DNA of 64,000 nt, taken from positions 1 through 64,000 of the forward strand of contig NZ_NBIU01000002.1 in the NCBI RefSeq assembly GCF_003245365.1, written 5' to 3'. Positions within the stretch are counted from its first letter, which is position 1, and each line of letters starts with the position of its first letter. The position numbers and the translations under genes were made by a program. The stretch comes from Helicobacter valdiviensis (GTDB lineage Bacteria; Campylobacterota; Campylobacteria; Campylobacterales; Helicobacteraceae). The notes under the pieces were generated by a model. It searched no databases and was not told the origin of the DNA. It saw nothing but the letters and a program-made list of their open reading frames with translations. Below, one piece after another: positions 27,217 to 36,633 of this stretch.

Positions 27217-28862
27217 TGAGCTATTGCTTCACTAATCCCAACACCACTTTGTGCCCTAAAATCCTGTGCTAAAAATCCTTCTTTATCAAGCTTGGCTCTT
27301 TTGCTTCCATCAAGTTTTGAAATGATATAGATGAGAATAAAAGTAAGAGGCATTGAAAAAATTGCTGGATGATCATAAGGAAAAATTGCTTTTTCAAAAC
27401 CAAAAGTTTTTTCCCAAATGCTAGGGCTTAACACAACAAGGCTAATTACCACAATTAAGCCAATGATACCACCAATAAAAGCACCTTTTGTTGTTAAATT
27501 TTTCCAATAAATGCTTAATAAAAGAATAGGAAAATTCACACTAGCAGCAATGGCAAATGCTAATCCTACCATAAAGGCTACATTTTGATCTTTAAAAATA
27601 ATTCCTAAAAAAATTGCCAATATTCCAATTCCAATAGTTGCAATTTTTGTAACTTTCATCTCTAATTTTGCATCACATTGTCCATTTTTGCAAACATTTA
27701 CAAAAAGATCATGGCTAATGGCTCCAGCACCAGAGATTGCAAGTCCAGAAACTACGGCTAAAATGGTGGCAAAAGCTACTGCACAGATAAATCCATAGAA
27801 AATATCTCCACCTATAACTTGTGCTAAAGTAACAGCCACCATATTTGTGATACCATTATAGCTTCCATCAGCATTAGTAAAATTAGGATTTCCAAGTAAA
27901 AGCGCAATCGCTCCAAACCCAATAATAAAGGTTAGAATATAAAAGTATCCAATTAATCCAGTAGCGTAAAATACAGACTTTCTTGCTTCCTTGGCATCTT
28001 TAACCGTAAAGAAACGCATAAGAATATGAGGAAGTCCAGCTGTCCCAAACATTAAAGCAATTCCTAAAGAGAGGGCAGAAATGGTATCAGGCAAGAATCC
28101 TCCAGGGAGCATAATTTTTTCACCTTGTGGGTGATGATTAATTGCTTGTGAAAAATAGTAACTTAAATCAAATTTTGTAAGATATAAAATCATAATAGCC
28201 ATAAATGTAGCAGCTCCAAGCAATAAAATAGCTTTAATGATTTGAACCCAAGTTGTAGCATGCATTCCGCCAAATACTACATAGCAAATCATTAAAATCC
28301 CAACAATAACAACTGCAAAGGTATAGGGCAAACCAAAAAGAACTTGTATGAGCTGTCCAGCACCTACCATTTGAGCAATGAGATAAAAAACAATTACGCT
28401 TAATGCAGAGATGGCAGAAATGATTCTTATGGGTTTAGATTCTAATCTATAAGCAGTAATATCTGCAAAGGTAAATTTTCCTAAATTTCTAAATTTTTCT
28501 GCGATTAAAAAAAGAATAATAGGCCAACCTGCTAAAAATCCAATGGAATAAATAAGTCCATCAAAACCATTGGTAAAAACAAGAGCAGTAATACCTAAAA
28601 AGCTTGCTGCACTCATAAAATCTCCAGCAATGGCAGTGCCATTTTGCATACCAGTGATATTTCCTCCAGCTGTATAAAAACCACTTGCACTCTGAGATTT
28701 TTTATTAGAATAAAAAGTAATTCCTAAAGTTGCAAGGACAAAAATCACAAACATACTTACAGCAATAGGATTAAATTTGCTTTGTTGTACTTCTCCTAAA
28801 TCTAATCCAGCAGCAAAAAGAGCACCCAAAGAACAAAGTAATAAAAAGAGTATTTTTTTCAT
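27213..28862 (-). CDS. actP: Cation:acetate symporter ActP
   Basis: A 549-residue sodium:solute symporter family transporter with about 13 membrane helices and an extra N-terminal hydrophobic segment as in ActP. Signatures include [28 protein letters not shown] near residue 65, [20 protein letters not shown], and [15 protein letters not shown]. It imports acetate and related short acids. It lies ten bases after a DUF485 gene, the standard yjcH-actP arrangement. No acetyl-CoA synthetase is adjacent. Confidence 0.92.
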   Translation of the reverse strand: MKKILFLLLCSLGALFAAGLDLGEVQQSKFNPIAVSMFVIFVLATLGITFYSNKKSQSASGFYTAGGNITGMQNGTAIAGDFMSAASFLGITALVFTNGFDGLIYSIGFLAGWPIILFLIAEKFRNLGKFTFADITAYRLESKPIRIISAISALSVIVFYLIAQMVGAGQLIQVLFGLPYTFAVVIVGILMICYVVFGGMHATTWVQIIKAILLLGAATFMAIMILYLTKFDLSYYFSQAINHHPQGEKIMLPGGFLPDTISALSLGIALMFGTAGLPHILMRFFTVKDAKEARKSVFYATGLIGYFYILTFIIGFGAIALLLGNPNFTNADGSYNGITNMVAVTLAQVIGGDIFYGFICAVAFATILAVVSGLAISGAGAISHDLFVNVCKNGQCDAKLEMKVTKIATIGIGILAIFLGIIFKDQNVAFMVGLAFAIAASVNFPILLLSIYWKNLTTKGAFIGGIIGLIVVISLVVLSPSIWEKTFGFEKAIFPYDHPAIFSMPLTFILIYIISKLDGSKRAKLDKEGFLAQDFRAQSGVGISEAIAH

Positions 28863-28872
28863 AGCAAGCTCC

Positions 28873-29223
28873 TTATTTATAATCTATTTTTCCATCTTGC
28901 AAATCTTGCAATGCACCACTTTTTTCTAAATCTTCTAAAACTTCTTTTTGGACTTTGTCAAAATGTTTGTTAGCAAAAAATGTATAAAGTCCAGTGCTAA
29001 TAATGCAAAGAAAGATTAAAAAGATTCCAAAAATAATTCCAAGAGTGATGGCACTAGGTCCTAAGCGATAACCTAAAATTTCAGGAAATAGTCCTATACC
29101 AAGCACAAAGATGTAATAACAAAATAATACAACCATAGAAAGAGTGAGTGAGACTTTATTTCTAAAAGTAACAAAATTTTTAAATTTTTCAATAGAATTT
29201 TCATAAAGTAACTTTTTATCCAT
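28873..29223 (-). CDS. DUF485 membrane protein (YjcH-like)
   Basis: A 116-residue inner membrane protein with two hydrophobic helices (about 27-50 and 60-85) separated by [19 protein letters not shown], the pattern of DUF485. These proteins are nearly always encoded in front of actP and are thought to assist or regulate the transporter. Ten bases upstream of actP in the same direction. Its own leader contains three GTTAC/GTAAC pentamers that could be regulator sites. Confidence 0.88.
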   Translation of the reverse strand: MDKKLLYENSIEKFKNFVTFRNKVSLTLSMVVLFCYYIFVLGIGLFPEILGYRLGPSAITLGIIFGIFLIFLCIISTGLYTFFANKHFDKVQKEVLEDLEKSGALQDLQDGKIDYK

Positions 29224-29652
29224 AATACCACCTTTGTTTTTAAAATTAAAAGATAAATCTTTAAAGATATTGTTACAAATTTTCTATAAAAGTTTCTTGA
29301 TGTGTAAAAATAATCTTTATAATTAGTGCTTATTTTGTTACTAAAATTAACAAATTATCCTTTATATTACAAATAGTAACATAAATATATAGAATAGATT
29401 TTTGGAAATGTCTAAAATAAATAAAATGTGAGGCTGTTAAGATATTTGCAGTAGATAATGATTTCTTTTTAAATTAAAAAGATTGGAAAGTTTATGCAAG
29501 ATTATAAATTTAAAATCCACTTTTATTGGTAATAAAATTCTAAAATTAATCGTTGTATTGAAGTAGTTTTTGCTTGATTGTGTTTTTTAAAAGATTGCTA
29601 GAAGTATGTAGCTATGACTTTTTAAAGCTTATAAGGAGGGCAAAAAGTAAAT
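29224..29652. other. Intergenic region with GTTAC/GTAAC repeats
   Basis: AT-rich leader of the DUF485-actP operon and spacer to the capsule locus. GTTAC occurs at 29272-29276 and 29337-29341 and GTAAC at 29376-29380. TTGTTA-N7-TAACAA forms an inverted repeat at about 29335-29353. No RNA gene or convincing ORF is seen before 29653. Confidence 0.4.
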
Positions 29653-29799
29653 ATGCCAAATTGTTATATATTAAATCTATTTAAGTATGAAGTTATCACA
29701 AATCTTACAAGTTTTAAAATTAAATTACTTAATAGAGCTAACTCTTTTATTAGTAGAAAAACTAATTTGATTGACAGTAATATAAAAAGGGTTTTTTAA
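29653..29799 (+). CDS. Short ORF with strong ribosome site, uncertain
   Basis: A 48-codon frame starting MPNCYILNLFKYEV and preceded by AAGGAGG at 29634-29640. It ends 11 bases before the stop codon of the convergent kpsS-like gene. It is basic, has no signal peptide, and matches nothing I recognise. It could be a real small protein, a remnant of a capsule-locus gene, or chance. The strong ribosome site is the only positive evidence. Confidence 0.25.
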   Translation: MPNCYILNLFKYEVITNLTSFKIKLLNRANSFISRKTNLIDSNIKRVF

Positions 29800-29810
29800 G
29801 GAGATATAGA

Positions 29811-31019
29811 TTAATTTGTTTTTAGAAGTCTTCTAGGCGGGGGGGGGGCTATACGCACATAAAAGCTTCCGTTGATTTGATTGTTATCAATGAGATAGTC
29901 TCTAAAGTTTTTATAAAGTGTGTGATTAATTTTATATTTTTTAGCAGAACGCCAAAACTTATCTAAACTTCCTTGAAAAGTAAGTCCTTCAATATCATAA
30001 AATGCCTTTCCGCATACTTTAGTGGGGCATTTGTGCAAGAGTGCTGAAAGTCCTGTTGTGCTATTAATCACAACACAACCTAAAGCATTGTGTAAAAGTG
30101 TGGGCAAATAAGTATCATGCACATAAATAACCCTATTTGAAATATTATAACGGCGTGAGAGGCGTTTGATGAATTTTTTGTAGTTTCTATAACCCCTATC
30201 CATAGGATGATGTTTAATCACTAAGAAATGTTGAGGTTTGGAATATCTTGAAAAAGAAATAATAGTTCTTTTGATGAATTTTTCTATGCGTTTGCCATCA
30301 AAATGGTTTTTAATTTGAGTATCATTATGCACCTGCAAAACAGCTACAAAGTAATTTTGCCTTGAATCTTTAATGAGTTCATTGTCTTCCTTTTCGGTGA
30401 TTTTATAAAATTGTTTTCTAAAAGCGGATAAAAACCATGGAAACATCTCTGTAAAGCTTAGGCTTCTATGGTGTAAGGAGTTATTGAAGAACCAACCTAA
30501 CCAAAAAGAGAAAAACCAATAAAGAAAGCTAAAAAAAGCCATATTTCTAAAAGAATGGCGGATAGGTTTTTCTGTTCTTTTGTTGTTAATATGATAATTT
30601 AGATAAAAGTCGCTATTTTTTGGAATATTAGAAAAGGCATTAACTCCACCCTTTTCTAATGTGATGAAATTAGGGCGGATATAGCCTTCTTCAAACACAA
30701 AAATATCAATATCAAGTTTTTTGGCAACTTTTAGTGCGATTTTATGGATAGGGCGACAATCATTAAACATAATAAGGCAAGTAATGTTTTGTTTTTTGAT
30801 TTTATCTTCTAAAAATGTAGCAAATTTATGGATAGGCTTTGTATAAGCATTGCCAAAAGGATAAAAAATAAAATCCCCCCCATTGAAATTAAGTTTAAAA
30901 ACTTTAGAACCTCTTTTTTTGAGTGCTTTTCCAAAATAATAGAAAAAAGGTCCTACAGGACCTTGTAAAAGGAGGATATTCTTATGCTGTATTCTATCTA
31001 AAGCTTCCTTGAAAGTCAT
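29811..31019 (-). CDS. kpsS: Capsule polysaccharide Kdo transferase KpsS-like, C-tract-encoded tail
   Basis: A 402-residue KpsS-type protein (capsule polysaccharide biosynthesis family). KpsS adds the first beta-Kdo to the lipid anchor of group 2 capsules. Typical blocks: LLLQGPVGPFFYYFGKALKKRG, FNGGDFIFYP, FEEGYIRPNFITLEKGGVNAFS, VIKHHPMDRGYRNY and VINSTTGLSALLH. After the conserved end (INGSFYV) the last residues RIAPPPPRRLLKTN are encoded through a run of ten C, so the tail is expected to vary. Last gene of kpsMTEDS. KpsC, the other Kdo transferase, is not in the window. Confidence 0.85.
   Translation of the reverse strand: MTFKEALDRIQHKNILLLQGPVGPFFYYFGKALKKRGSKVFKLNFNGGDFIFYPFGNAYTKPIHKFATFLEDKIKKQNITCLIMFNDCRPIHKIALKVAKKLDIDIFVFEEGYIRPNFITLEKGGVNAFSNIPKNSDFYLNYHINNKRTEKPIRHSFRNMAFFSFLYWFFSFWLGWFFNNSLHHRSLSFTEMFPWFLSAFRKQFYKITEKEDNELIKDSRQNYFVAVLQVHNDTQIKNHFDGKRIEKFIKRTIISFSRYSKPQHFLVIKHHPMDRGYRNYKKFIKRLSRRYNISNRVIYVHDTYLPTLLHNALGCVVINSTTGLSALLHKCPTKVCGKAFYDIEGLTFQGSLDKFWRSAKKYKINHTLYKNFRDYLIDNNQINGSFYVRIAPPPPRRLLKTN
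29839..29848 (+). repeat. Homopolymeric tract (10 G; C on the coding strand) at the kpsS 3' end
   Basis: Ten consecutive G, read as C in kpsS. With 10 C the protein ends APPPPRRLLKTN; with 9 it would end APPRLEDF or similar; with 11 it would stop just after the prolines. Only the last dozen residues change in any phase. Confidence 0.95.
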
Positions 31020-31033
31020 AAATTGGCAATACC

Positions 31034-32836
31034 TTAATTGTTGTTAATATCAAGAACAACTTTTGTTGCAATTGCAATTTGGTAAAGAATTTGTGTCAAT
31101 ACGCTTGTAATTTGTAATCCTCTTCCTGTTTCAATTGCTGGTAAAATTAGCAAAGAATCTCCAGGCTTTAAGCCAGGTGTATTAGAGAGAGCATACCAGC
31201 TTCCATTATAGCGTTCAGCTTTACCATTAGCACGGATAAGTAAGATTCTCTTTTTGTTAGCTCTTTCTGTGAAATCACCCGCAAGATTAATGTAGTATTG
31301 CAAACTTTTGCCCTCTTCATAAACAAAAGCCCCTGGTAATGCCACTTCTCCTTGCACTAATACAAGATTATTTTTAGCAGGGATATTGATAATATCTCCC
31401 TCTTCTAAGACTGTATTGTGGTAGGCGAGTTTGTTTTCAATAACGATTTGGCCTTTGGGTTCAATATTTTTGGCTCTCTCTATAAATTCTAGAACCATTT
31501 TAGAATGTGCACTTCGCATAGTAGCTTCTTGTGGGGTAACAGACGAAGAAGTGAGTGCTAGAGTTTCAAGTTCTTTTAGCTGTGCTTGGATAAGCTTTTT
31601 TTGTGTTAGAGCAACGCTTTTTCTATATACTTGAATAGCATCCATATTGGATTGATCGTTGGGTCTAATTTTGGCAACAACTTCAGCAAGTGTCGTGCCT
31701 TTTTTGACGACAAGCGAGTGGAGTCCATTGTGCTCCCCTTCAATCCTAATAGCAATCTTTTTAGCACTATAATCAGGTCTAAATTCTACTTCATCTCCTG
31801 CTTTTATAGTAACGCCTGCAAATTCTTCACTTTCATAAGAAGCCACTTCAATAGATCTATTTGCATTGTAAGATCGGATAGTAGCATGTGTGGTAGTAGG
31901 TTTAGCACCTGAAATGCGTGCTAAATCTTGCAGGGTTTTAATATCGTTTTTAAGCTCAAAGCGGAAAGGTTTTTGCACATTTCCACTTACATAAGCATAA
32001 CTTTGTAAATTTTTAACCAAAATCACATCACCATTTCTAAAAGGGAAGAGCTTGATTTGTCCGCTAAGTAAGAAATTATAAAGATCAACTTGCAAAATGG
32101 GTTTATTATCACGCAAAACTTCAATATCTCTAAAGCTTCCATAATCTAAATTAATTCCTCCAGCTTTATCAATGTATTGCACGATAGAATCAGAGCTTAA
32201 ACCTTGATAAAGCCCAGGTTTATTGACATTTCCAGTTACAAATACAGAAACATTTTGATATACATTCATATCTGCATAAATAAACACATTGTTTTTGTAG
32301 ATTTTTGCAATGGAGCGTTTCAAAACTTTTACTAAATCTCCATTTCTTACACCTAAAACATTAATAGCACCAACATTTGGGATAAAAACATTGCCTTGAG
32401 AATCTACCATAAGTTCTTGGGTGAAATTTACAGCACCCCACATTCTAAAGTTTATTTTGTCTCCAACTGCAATTTTATAATCTGGATTATAGAGAGATTG
32501 GGAAGCTTTTGTGAAGTTTCCATTAAAAAGATGAGCTCCAAAGATAGGAGGTAAAATAGGCATTAGATTTGCATAAGAAGTTGTAGAGGGAGTTTGAAGA
32601 TTTGTGTTTTGGGCTTGTTGTGTATTTTGAGAATTTTGCATATTGATGAGATTTGTGGCATTGGTTTGCGTATTTGTAGTTGCATTTGCGGTGGTGCCAT
32701 TATAATCTTGTGGATAGTTTGTGTTTTGGTTTTCCACGCCAAAGATAGATGAAGTATCCACTGCACTTGCTAGATTAGAAAATACAAGCAAAAAAGCCAA
32801 ATTTGTATGCAATAATTTTTTAAATAATGTCTTCAT
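31034..32836 (-). CDS. kpsD: Capsule polysaccharide export protein KpsD
   Basis: A 600-residue periplasmic/outer membrane polysaccharide export protein. A signal peptide (about 1-25) is followed by a Gln/Asn/Thr-rich low-complexity region (about 30-90) and a Poly_export domain (IAVGDKINFRMWGAVNF...VDSQGNVFIPNVGAINVLG). SLBB repeats follow (SVFVTGNVNKPGLYQGLSSDS, YAYVSGNVQKPFRFELKNDI, LVLVQGEVALPGAFVYEEGKS). With KpsE it forms the conduit carrying capsule to the surface. Its ATG overlaps the kpsE stop by one base. Confidence 0.92.
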   Translation of the reverse strand: MKTLFKKLLHTNLAFLLVFSNLASAVDTSSIFGVENQNTNYPQDYNGTTANATTNTQTNATNLINMQNSQNTQQAQNTNLQTPSTTSYANLMPILPPIFGAHLFNGNFTKASQSLYNPDYKIAVGDKINFRMWGAVNFTQELMVDSQGNVFIPNVGAINVLGVRNGDLVKVLKRSIAKIYKNNVFIYADMNVYQNVSVFVTGNVNKPGLYQGLSSDSIVQYIDKAGGINLDYGSFRDIEVLRDNKPILQVDLYNFLLSGQIKLFPFRNGDVILVKNLQSYAYVSGNVQKPFRFELKNDIKTLQDLARISGAKPTTTHATIRSYNANRSIEVASYESEEFAGVTIKAGDEVEFRPDYSAKKIAIRIEGEHNGLHSLVVKKGTTLAEVVAKIRPNDQSNMDAIQVYRKSVALTQKKLIQAQLKELETLALTSSSVTPQEATMRSAHSKMVLEFIERAKNIEPKGQIVIENKLAYHNTVLEEGDIINIPAKNNLVLVQGEVALPGAFVYEEGKSLQYYINLAGDFTERANKKRILLIRANGKAERYNGSWYALSNTPGLKPGDSLLILPAIETGRGLQITSVLTQILYQIAIATKVVLDINNN

Positions 32837-34011
32837 TAGTATCTATGCTCCTCTATGATCATTGCGATAAGTTTAATAATTCCATATAAAAGTGAAAGGA
32901 TAACAAAAATTGTTAGGATATTATATAAAATTCTTGGATAAGTTGAATCTTGTGGCAAGTTTGCTCCTTGGATAATAACAAGTTGCTTGATTTTACGGCT
33001 TGATTCAATTCTTGTAGTTTCTACAGATGTGAGTGCTGTTGTATAGGCGTCTTGAGCAAATTTTGCTTCAATGCTTAAATCTTGAAATTTTGCCGCTAAA
33101 TTATTTAAGCGTTTTGAATTTTTAGAAGAAACGATTTTAGCAGATTCTTTGTCTAGCTGTTGGTTTAAAGCTTTAATTTCAGATTTTAACATAATAATTT
33201 GGGGTGCATTTTCATTAAGATAGCTTTGCATAGTTGTTAGTTCGGCTTCTTTTTGGGCGATTTTACTTTCTATTTCATTGGTAAGTGAGGCTTTAGCTTC
33301 TGCTTGTTTTAGGGGATCAAATACGCCATAGCGTCCTTGAAATACTAAAAGATCGTTTTGTGCTTTTGAAAGTCTTTCTTTCGCTCTTAATAGCTCTTGT
33401 TCGGCAAATGCCATTTGTTCTCTTGCGGCTTTGTGAGAGATTTCATTTACAAATTTTTCAGATTGCATTAAAATGGTGTTAGCGATTTTTTGGGCATCTT
33501 CTTGTGTGAAGCCTTCTACTTCAACAGATAATAAACCTGAAGTTTGATCAAAGATGATTTTGGTGCGGTTTTGGAAAAATTTTAAAAAATCCTCTTGAGA
33601 ACTTTCTTCTTTAAGTGAGTAAAAAGGATCTAGCCCTTGTTTTTGGTAAAGACTTTTAATGTCAATGCTATCTTGTAAGATATTTAGCATATCAAGTGAG
33701 TGGATATAGCTTTGTAAAAATAAAACATCTTCTCTAGCACCAGTATTAACACCAACAAGAGAGGCAAGTCCGCTAATTGGGGCAATATCTGAAGAGGAGG
33801 ATCGCACACTCATAGTGATGGTGCTTACATATCTAGGAGCAGCAAAAAAGAGGTAATAGCAAATAACAGGTATCATTAAAACAAATACAATCTTAAAACT
33901 TTTAACAAAAGGTATAATACCTTTTGCTTGTAAAAGTGTGTCTTCTTTGTGGGTTGTCAATGTGCCTGCTTGCAATTTTGTTTTTTTAAATAGAGCTTTT
34001 AATTTGTTCAT
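32836..34011 (-). CDS. kpsE: Capsule export inner membrane protein KpsE
   Basis: A 391-residue polysaccharide co-polymerase-like protein. It has a cytoplasmic N-terminus, a membrane helix (about 38-56), and a large periplasmic coiled-coil region (about 190-330) with heptad-like FAEQELLRAKERLSKAQNDLLVFQGRYG. The PQDSTYPRILYNILTI motif leads into the second membrane helix near the C-terminus. It links the KpsMT transporter with KpsD. The stop/start overlap with kpsD and direct abutment to kpsT show one operon. Confidence 0.9.
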   Translation of the reverse strand: MNKLKALFKKTKLQAGTLTTHKEDTLLQAKGIIPFVKSFKIVFVLMIPVICYYLFFAAPRYVSTITMSVRSSSSDIAPISGLASLVGVNTGAREDVLFLQSYIHSLDMLNILQDSIDIKSLYQKQGLDPFYSLKEESSQEDFLKFFQNRTKIIFDQTSGLLSVEVEGFTQEDAQKIANTILMQSEKFVNEISHKAAREQMAFAEQELLRAKERLSKAQNDLLVFQGRYGVFDPLKQAEAKASLTNEIESKIAQKEAELTTMQSYLNENAPQIIMLKSEIKALNQQLDKESAKIVSSKNSKRLNNLAAKFQDLSIEAKFAQDAYTTALTSVETTRIESSRKIKQLVIIQGANLPQDSTYPRILYNILTIFVILSLLYGIIKLIAMIIEEHRY

Positions 34012-34671
34012 TTAGTTTCCTTGGTAGGCTTTAATGCCCTCATCAACATCATCATAAATTGTAATCTCCCCATTGTTTAAAAGAATAATTTTATCACACC
34101 AGCGTTTAATCTCACTTGCACTATGTGAAACTAAAATTACTTTTGAAGTGCTTAGCTTTTGTTCATAAAGAGCAACACTTTTCTTTTTAAATGAAGGATC
34201 TCCCACAGCACCTGCTTCATCAATGAGATAGTAATCAAAATCAAATGCCATACTCATTCCAAAAGATACGCGAGATCTCATACCAGAAGAAAGAACAGAA
34301 ATTGGTTCATCAAAGAATTTTCCTATTTCTGCAAATTCCTCTACGAATTTGATTTTTTCTTTAAGTTCTTCTCCTTTGTAGCCATATACGCGGGTTAAGA
34401 ATTTTATGTTATCTCTAGCTGTCATTGTGCCTTGAAAAAAAGCACCAAGACCTATAGGGAAAGAAATTTTTTTGTCTGTAATAACTTTGCCATAATCGGG
34501 CATATCCATTCCGCCCAAAATTCTCATAAGCGTGGATTTTCCAGCACCATTTCTGCCCATTAAGCCAATGCTACAGCCATCGGGAAATTCAACACTCAAA
34601 TCTTTAAATACATAATGTCTTGTGCGGTTGCTTAAAAGATAAGACTTGGTAACATTTTGCAGTTTTATCAT
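34012..34671 (-). CDS. kpsT: Capsule export ABC transporter ATP-binding protein KpsT
   Basis: A 219-residue ABC ATPase that powers export of capsular polysaccharide with KpsM. Walker A GRNGAGKST is at residues 39-47. The ABC signature appears as ISVLSSGMRSRVSFGM, Walker B as YYLIDEAGAVGD, and the switch histidine as LVSHS. The slightly divergent signature is normal for KpsT. It overlaps kpsM by four bases. Confidence 0.93.
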   Translation of the reverse strand: MIKLQNVTKSYLLSNRTRHYVFKDLSVEFPDGCSIGLMGRNGAGKSTLMRILGGMDMPDYGKVITDKKISFPIGLGAFFQGTMTARDNIKFLTRVYGYKGEELKEKIKFVEEFAEIGKFFDEPISVLSSGMRSRVSFGMSMAFDFDYYLIDEAGAVGDPSFKKKSVALYEQKLSTSKVILVSHSASEIKRWCDKIILLNNGEITIYDDVDEGIKAYQGN

Positions 34672-35432
34672 TTAATTTTTCCTAAGTATTTGTATCTAAA
34701 ATAATAAATCCAAAGTGCCACAAATAATAAAATAACACCAAAGGAAAAAGGGTATAAAAAACCAATTCCTTGTGTAAGAGGATAACCTTCTGTATAGTTT
34801 TCTCTTAGCATTTCAAGAAGTTGCAGAATAGGATTATAAAGTAGGAGTTCTACGATATTTTGTGGTAAAATCCAAAGAGGGATAAGAACGGCAGAACCAA
34901 AATATAAGAGCATCATTCCATAATTGATGAAGATGGTTGAATATTCAACTTCTGTGCTTAAAAAAGCAAGGCATACTCCAAGTCCAAAGCCAAGTAAAGC
35001 CAAGCCCATAAAAGAGATTAGGACTTCTAGAAAATTAACAGGTAAAATTGCAAAATCTAAAAACCAACCAAAAACAGCCATAAAAATCACAAAGACTAAA
35101 AAATAAATACAAACTTCAAGCAACATTCTTGCAATGAAAATATAGATAGGTCTTACAGGTTTATAGGCTATTAAAGCACGGTTTGCATTAACGCCAGCCA
35201 TAATTTGTGTAACAATGTTTCTAAACATAAAAAAAGGAACAAATCCAGTGATTAAAAACATTTCAATAGGCATTTGAGGAAGGGATCTAGCGCGAATCAC
35301 GGTAAAAATTATGAGAAAAAAGATAATATGAGTCATAGGTTCACCAATTACCCAAAAGTATCCTAATCTTTTATTTTTGCCAAATCTTGTCTTTAGCTCA
35401 CGTAAAAACAAAGCACTTATAATATGCGTCAT
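34668..35432 (-). CDS. kpsM: Capsule export ABC transporter permease KpsM
   Basis: A 254-residue ABC-2 type permease with six hydrophobic segments. The N-terminal LFLRELKTRFGKNKRLGYFWVIGEP amphipathic region and the final YRYKYLGKIK are typical of KpsM. First gene of the leftward operon kpsM-T-E-D-S. Its promoter must lie in the 116-base divergent region shared with pldA; a TAGAAT on the minus strand at 35476-35481 is a possible -10. Confidence 0.92.
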   Translation of the reverse strand: MTHIISALFLRELKTRFGKNKRLGYFWVIGEPMTHIIFFLIIFTVIRARSLPQMPIEMFLITGFVPFFMFRNIVTQIMAGVNANRALIAYKPVRPIYIFIARMLLEVCIYFLVFVIFMAVFGWFLDFAILPVNFLEVLISFMGLALLGFGLGVCLAFLSTEVEYSTIFINYGMMLLYFGSAVLIPLWILPQNIVELLLYNPILQLLEMLRENYTEGYPLTQGIGFLYPFSFGVILLFVALWIYYFRYKYLGKIK

Positions 35433-35526
35433 TAACTCTCTAGCCTTTTTATTTTTTAGCGAATAAAATTTCTAGATTCTAACTTATTTAAGCTTATTAA
35501 AGCCTTTTTGCAATTAAAAAATTTGA

Positions 35527-35532
35527 TATAAT
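35527..35532 (+). promoter_or_regulatory. Candidate -10 element for pldA
   Basis: TATAAT (context TTTGATATAATTTG), 16 bases before the start codon region and upstream of the GGAGAG ribosome site, giving a very short leader. Confidence 0.5.
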
Positions 35533-35548
35533 TTGTAAAATTAATTTT

Positions 35549-36619
35549 TTGGAGAGTTTTATGCGGATTGGTGTAATATTTTTGTTGTTTTTAATGGGGT
35601 GTTTAGCACAAGAAATACAAGAAAGTTCGCATAATAAAAAGCTTAAAATTTTAATCGTAGATGAAAAGATGAATATTATAAAAAGCATGCCTTTAAATGA
35701 GGGGGTTAAAGAAATTAGTTTAGAAGAATATGACAAATTGATACAAATTGATATTACAAGCCCTAAAAAAGAATTGCAAGCTTCTTTAAAAAATTCTAGT
35801 AGTGATCTGTTTAAAGAAGAGCTAAAAACCGCACTTGAAAATGAAGAGGACAAAATACAATCTATAGCTAAAAGCACATTATATGAAGAGAGGTTTGAAC
35901 GCAATAGATTTATGGGAGATTTTTTAGGCTTTGAGCCTCATAAATTTAACTATATTTTACCAGCAAATATTAGCACAAATACCGAGCCTAATGAGGCAAA
36001 GAGGGTAGAGGCAAAATTCCAAATTAGTATTAAAAAACTTTTGTATGATGATTTATTTTTTAAAGATTTAGATTTTTATTTTGCCTACACTCAGCAAAGT
36101 TATTGGCAACTTTATGACAATGAAAATTCTCGCCCCTTTAGGGAGAGTAATTATGAGCCTAGTTTGTATCTTAGCTATCCTTTGGATAAAAAGTTTTTCT
36201 TTGATAGAGTGGATTTTGGTTATGTGCATCAAAGCAATGGAGGGGATTTGACAAAATCAAGGAGTTGGGATAGACTTTTTGTGGAAGGGATTTATAGTAA
36301 AGGTAATTTTGTGATGGGATTAAAAGCATGGTATAGAATTAAAGAGGATATTAATAAAGACGATAATCCAGATATACATAAATATTTAGGCTATGGGGAT
36401 TTGACTTTAGCCTATCTTTATAATAAACATCTTTTTAGTGCAACTTTGCGTAATAATTTAAGGGCGGATAATAGAGGTTCAATCTTATTAGATTATTCCT
36501 ATCCTATTTATAAAAACCTTTATTTGTATTTGCAATTTTTTAATGGATATGGAGAGAGTTTGAGTGATTATAACAATTCCATTAATCGTGTTGGAATTGG
36601 AATATTATTTAATAGATAA
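35549..36619 (+). CDS. pldA: Outer membrane phospholipase A
   Basis: A 356-residue OMPLA homologue, an outer membrane barrel that hydrolyses phospholipids. A signal sequence, a charged region (about 25-125) and then the barrel. The active-site block reads HQSNGGDLTKSRSWDR: the His and Ser of the E. coli HDSNG pair are present, but the third triad residue, Asn156 in SRSWN, is Asp here. The opening FLLFLMGC could also be read as a lipobox, unusual for a barrel. Start supported by GGAGAG. It is followed 14 bases later by a DUF2130 gene in the same direction. Confidence 0.88.
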   Translation: MESFMRIGVIFLLFLMGCLAQEIQESSHNKKLKILIVDEKMNIIKSMPLNEGVKEISLEEYDKLIQIDITSPKKELQASLKNSSSDLFKEELKTALENEEDKIQSIAKSTLYEERFERNRFMGDFLGFEPHKFNYILPANISTNTEPNEAKRVEAKFQISIKKLLYDDLFFKDLDFYFAYTQQSYWQLYDNENSRPFRESNYEPSLYLSYPLDKKFFFDRVDFGYVHQSNGGDLTKSRSWDRLFVEGIYSKGNFVMGLKAWYRIKEDINKDDNPDIHKYLGYGDLTLAYLYNKHLFSATLRNNLRADNRGSILLDYSYPIYKNLYLYLQFFNGYGESLSDYNNSINRVGIGILFNR

Positions 36620-36633
36620 AATAAGGAAAAGTT

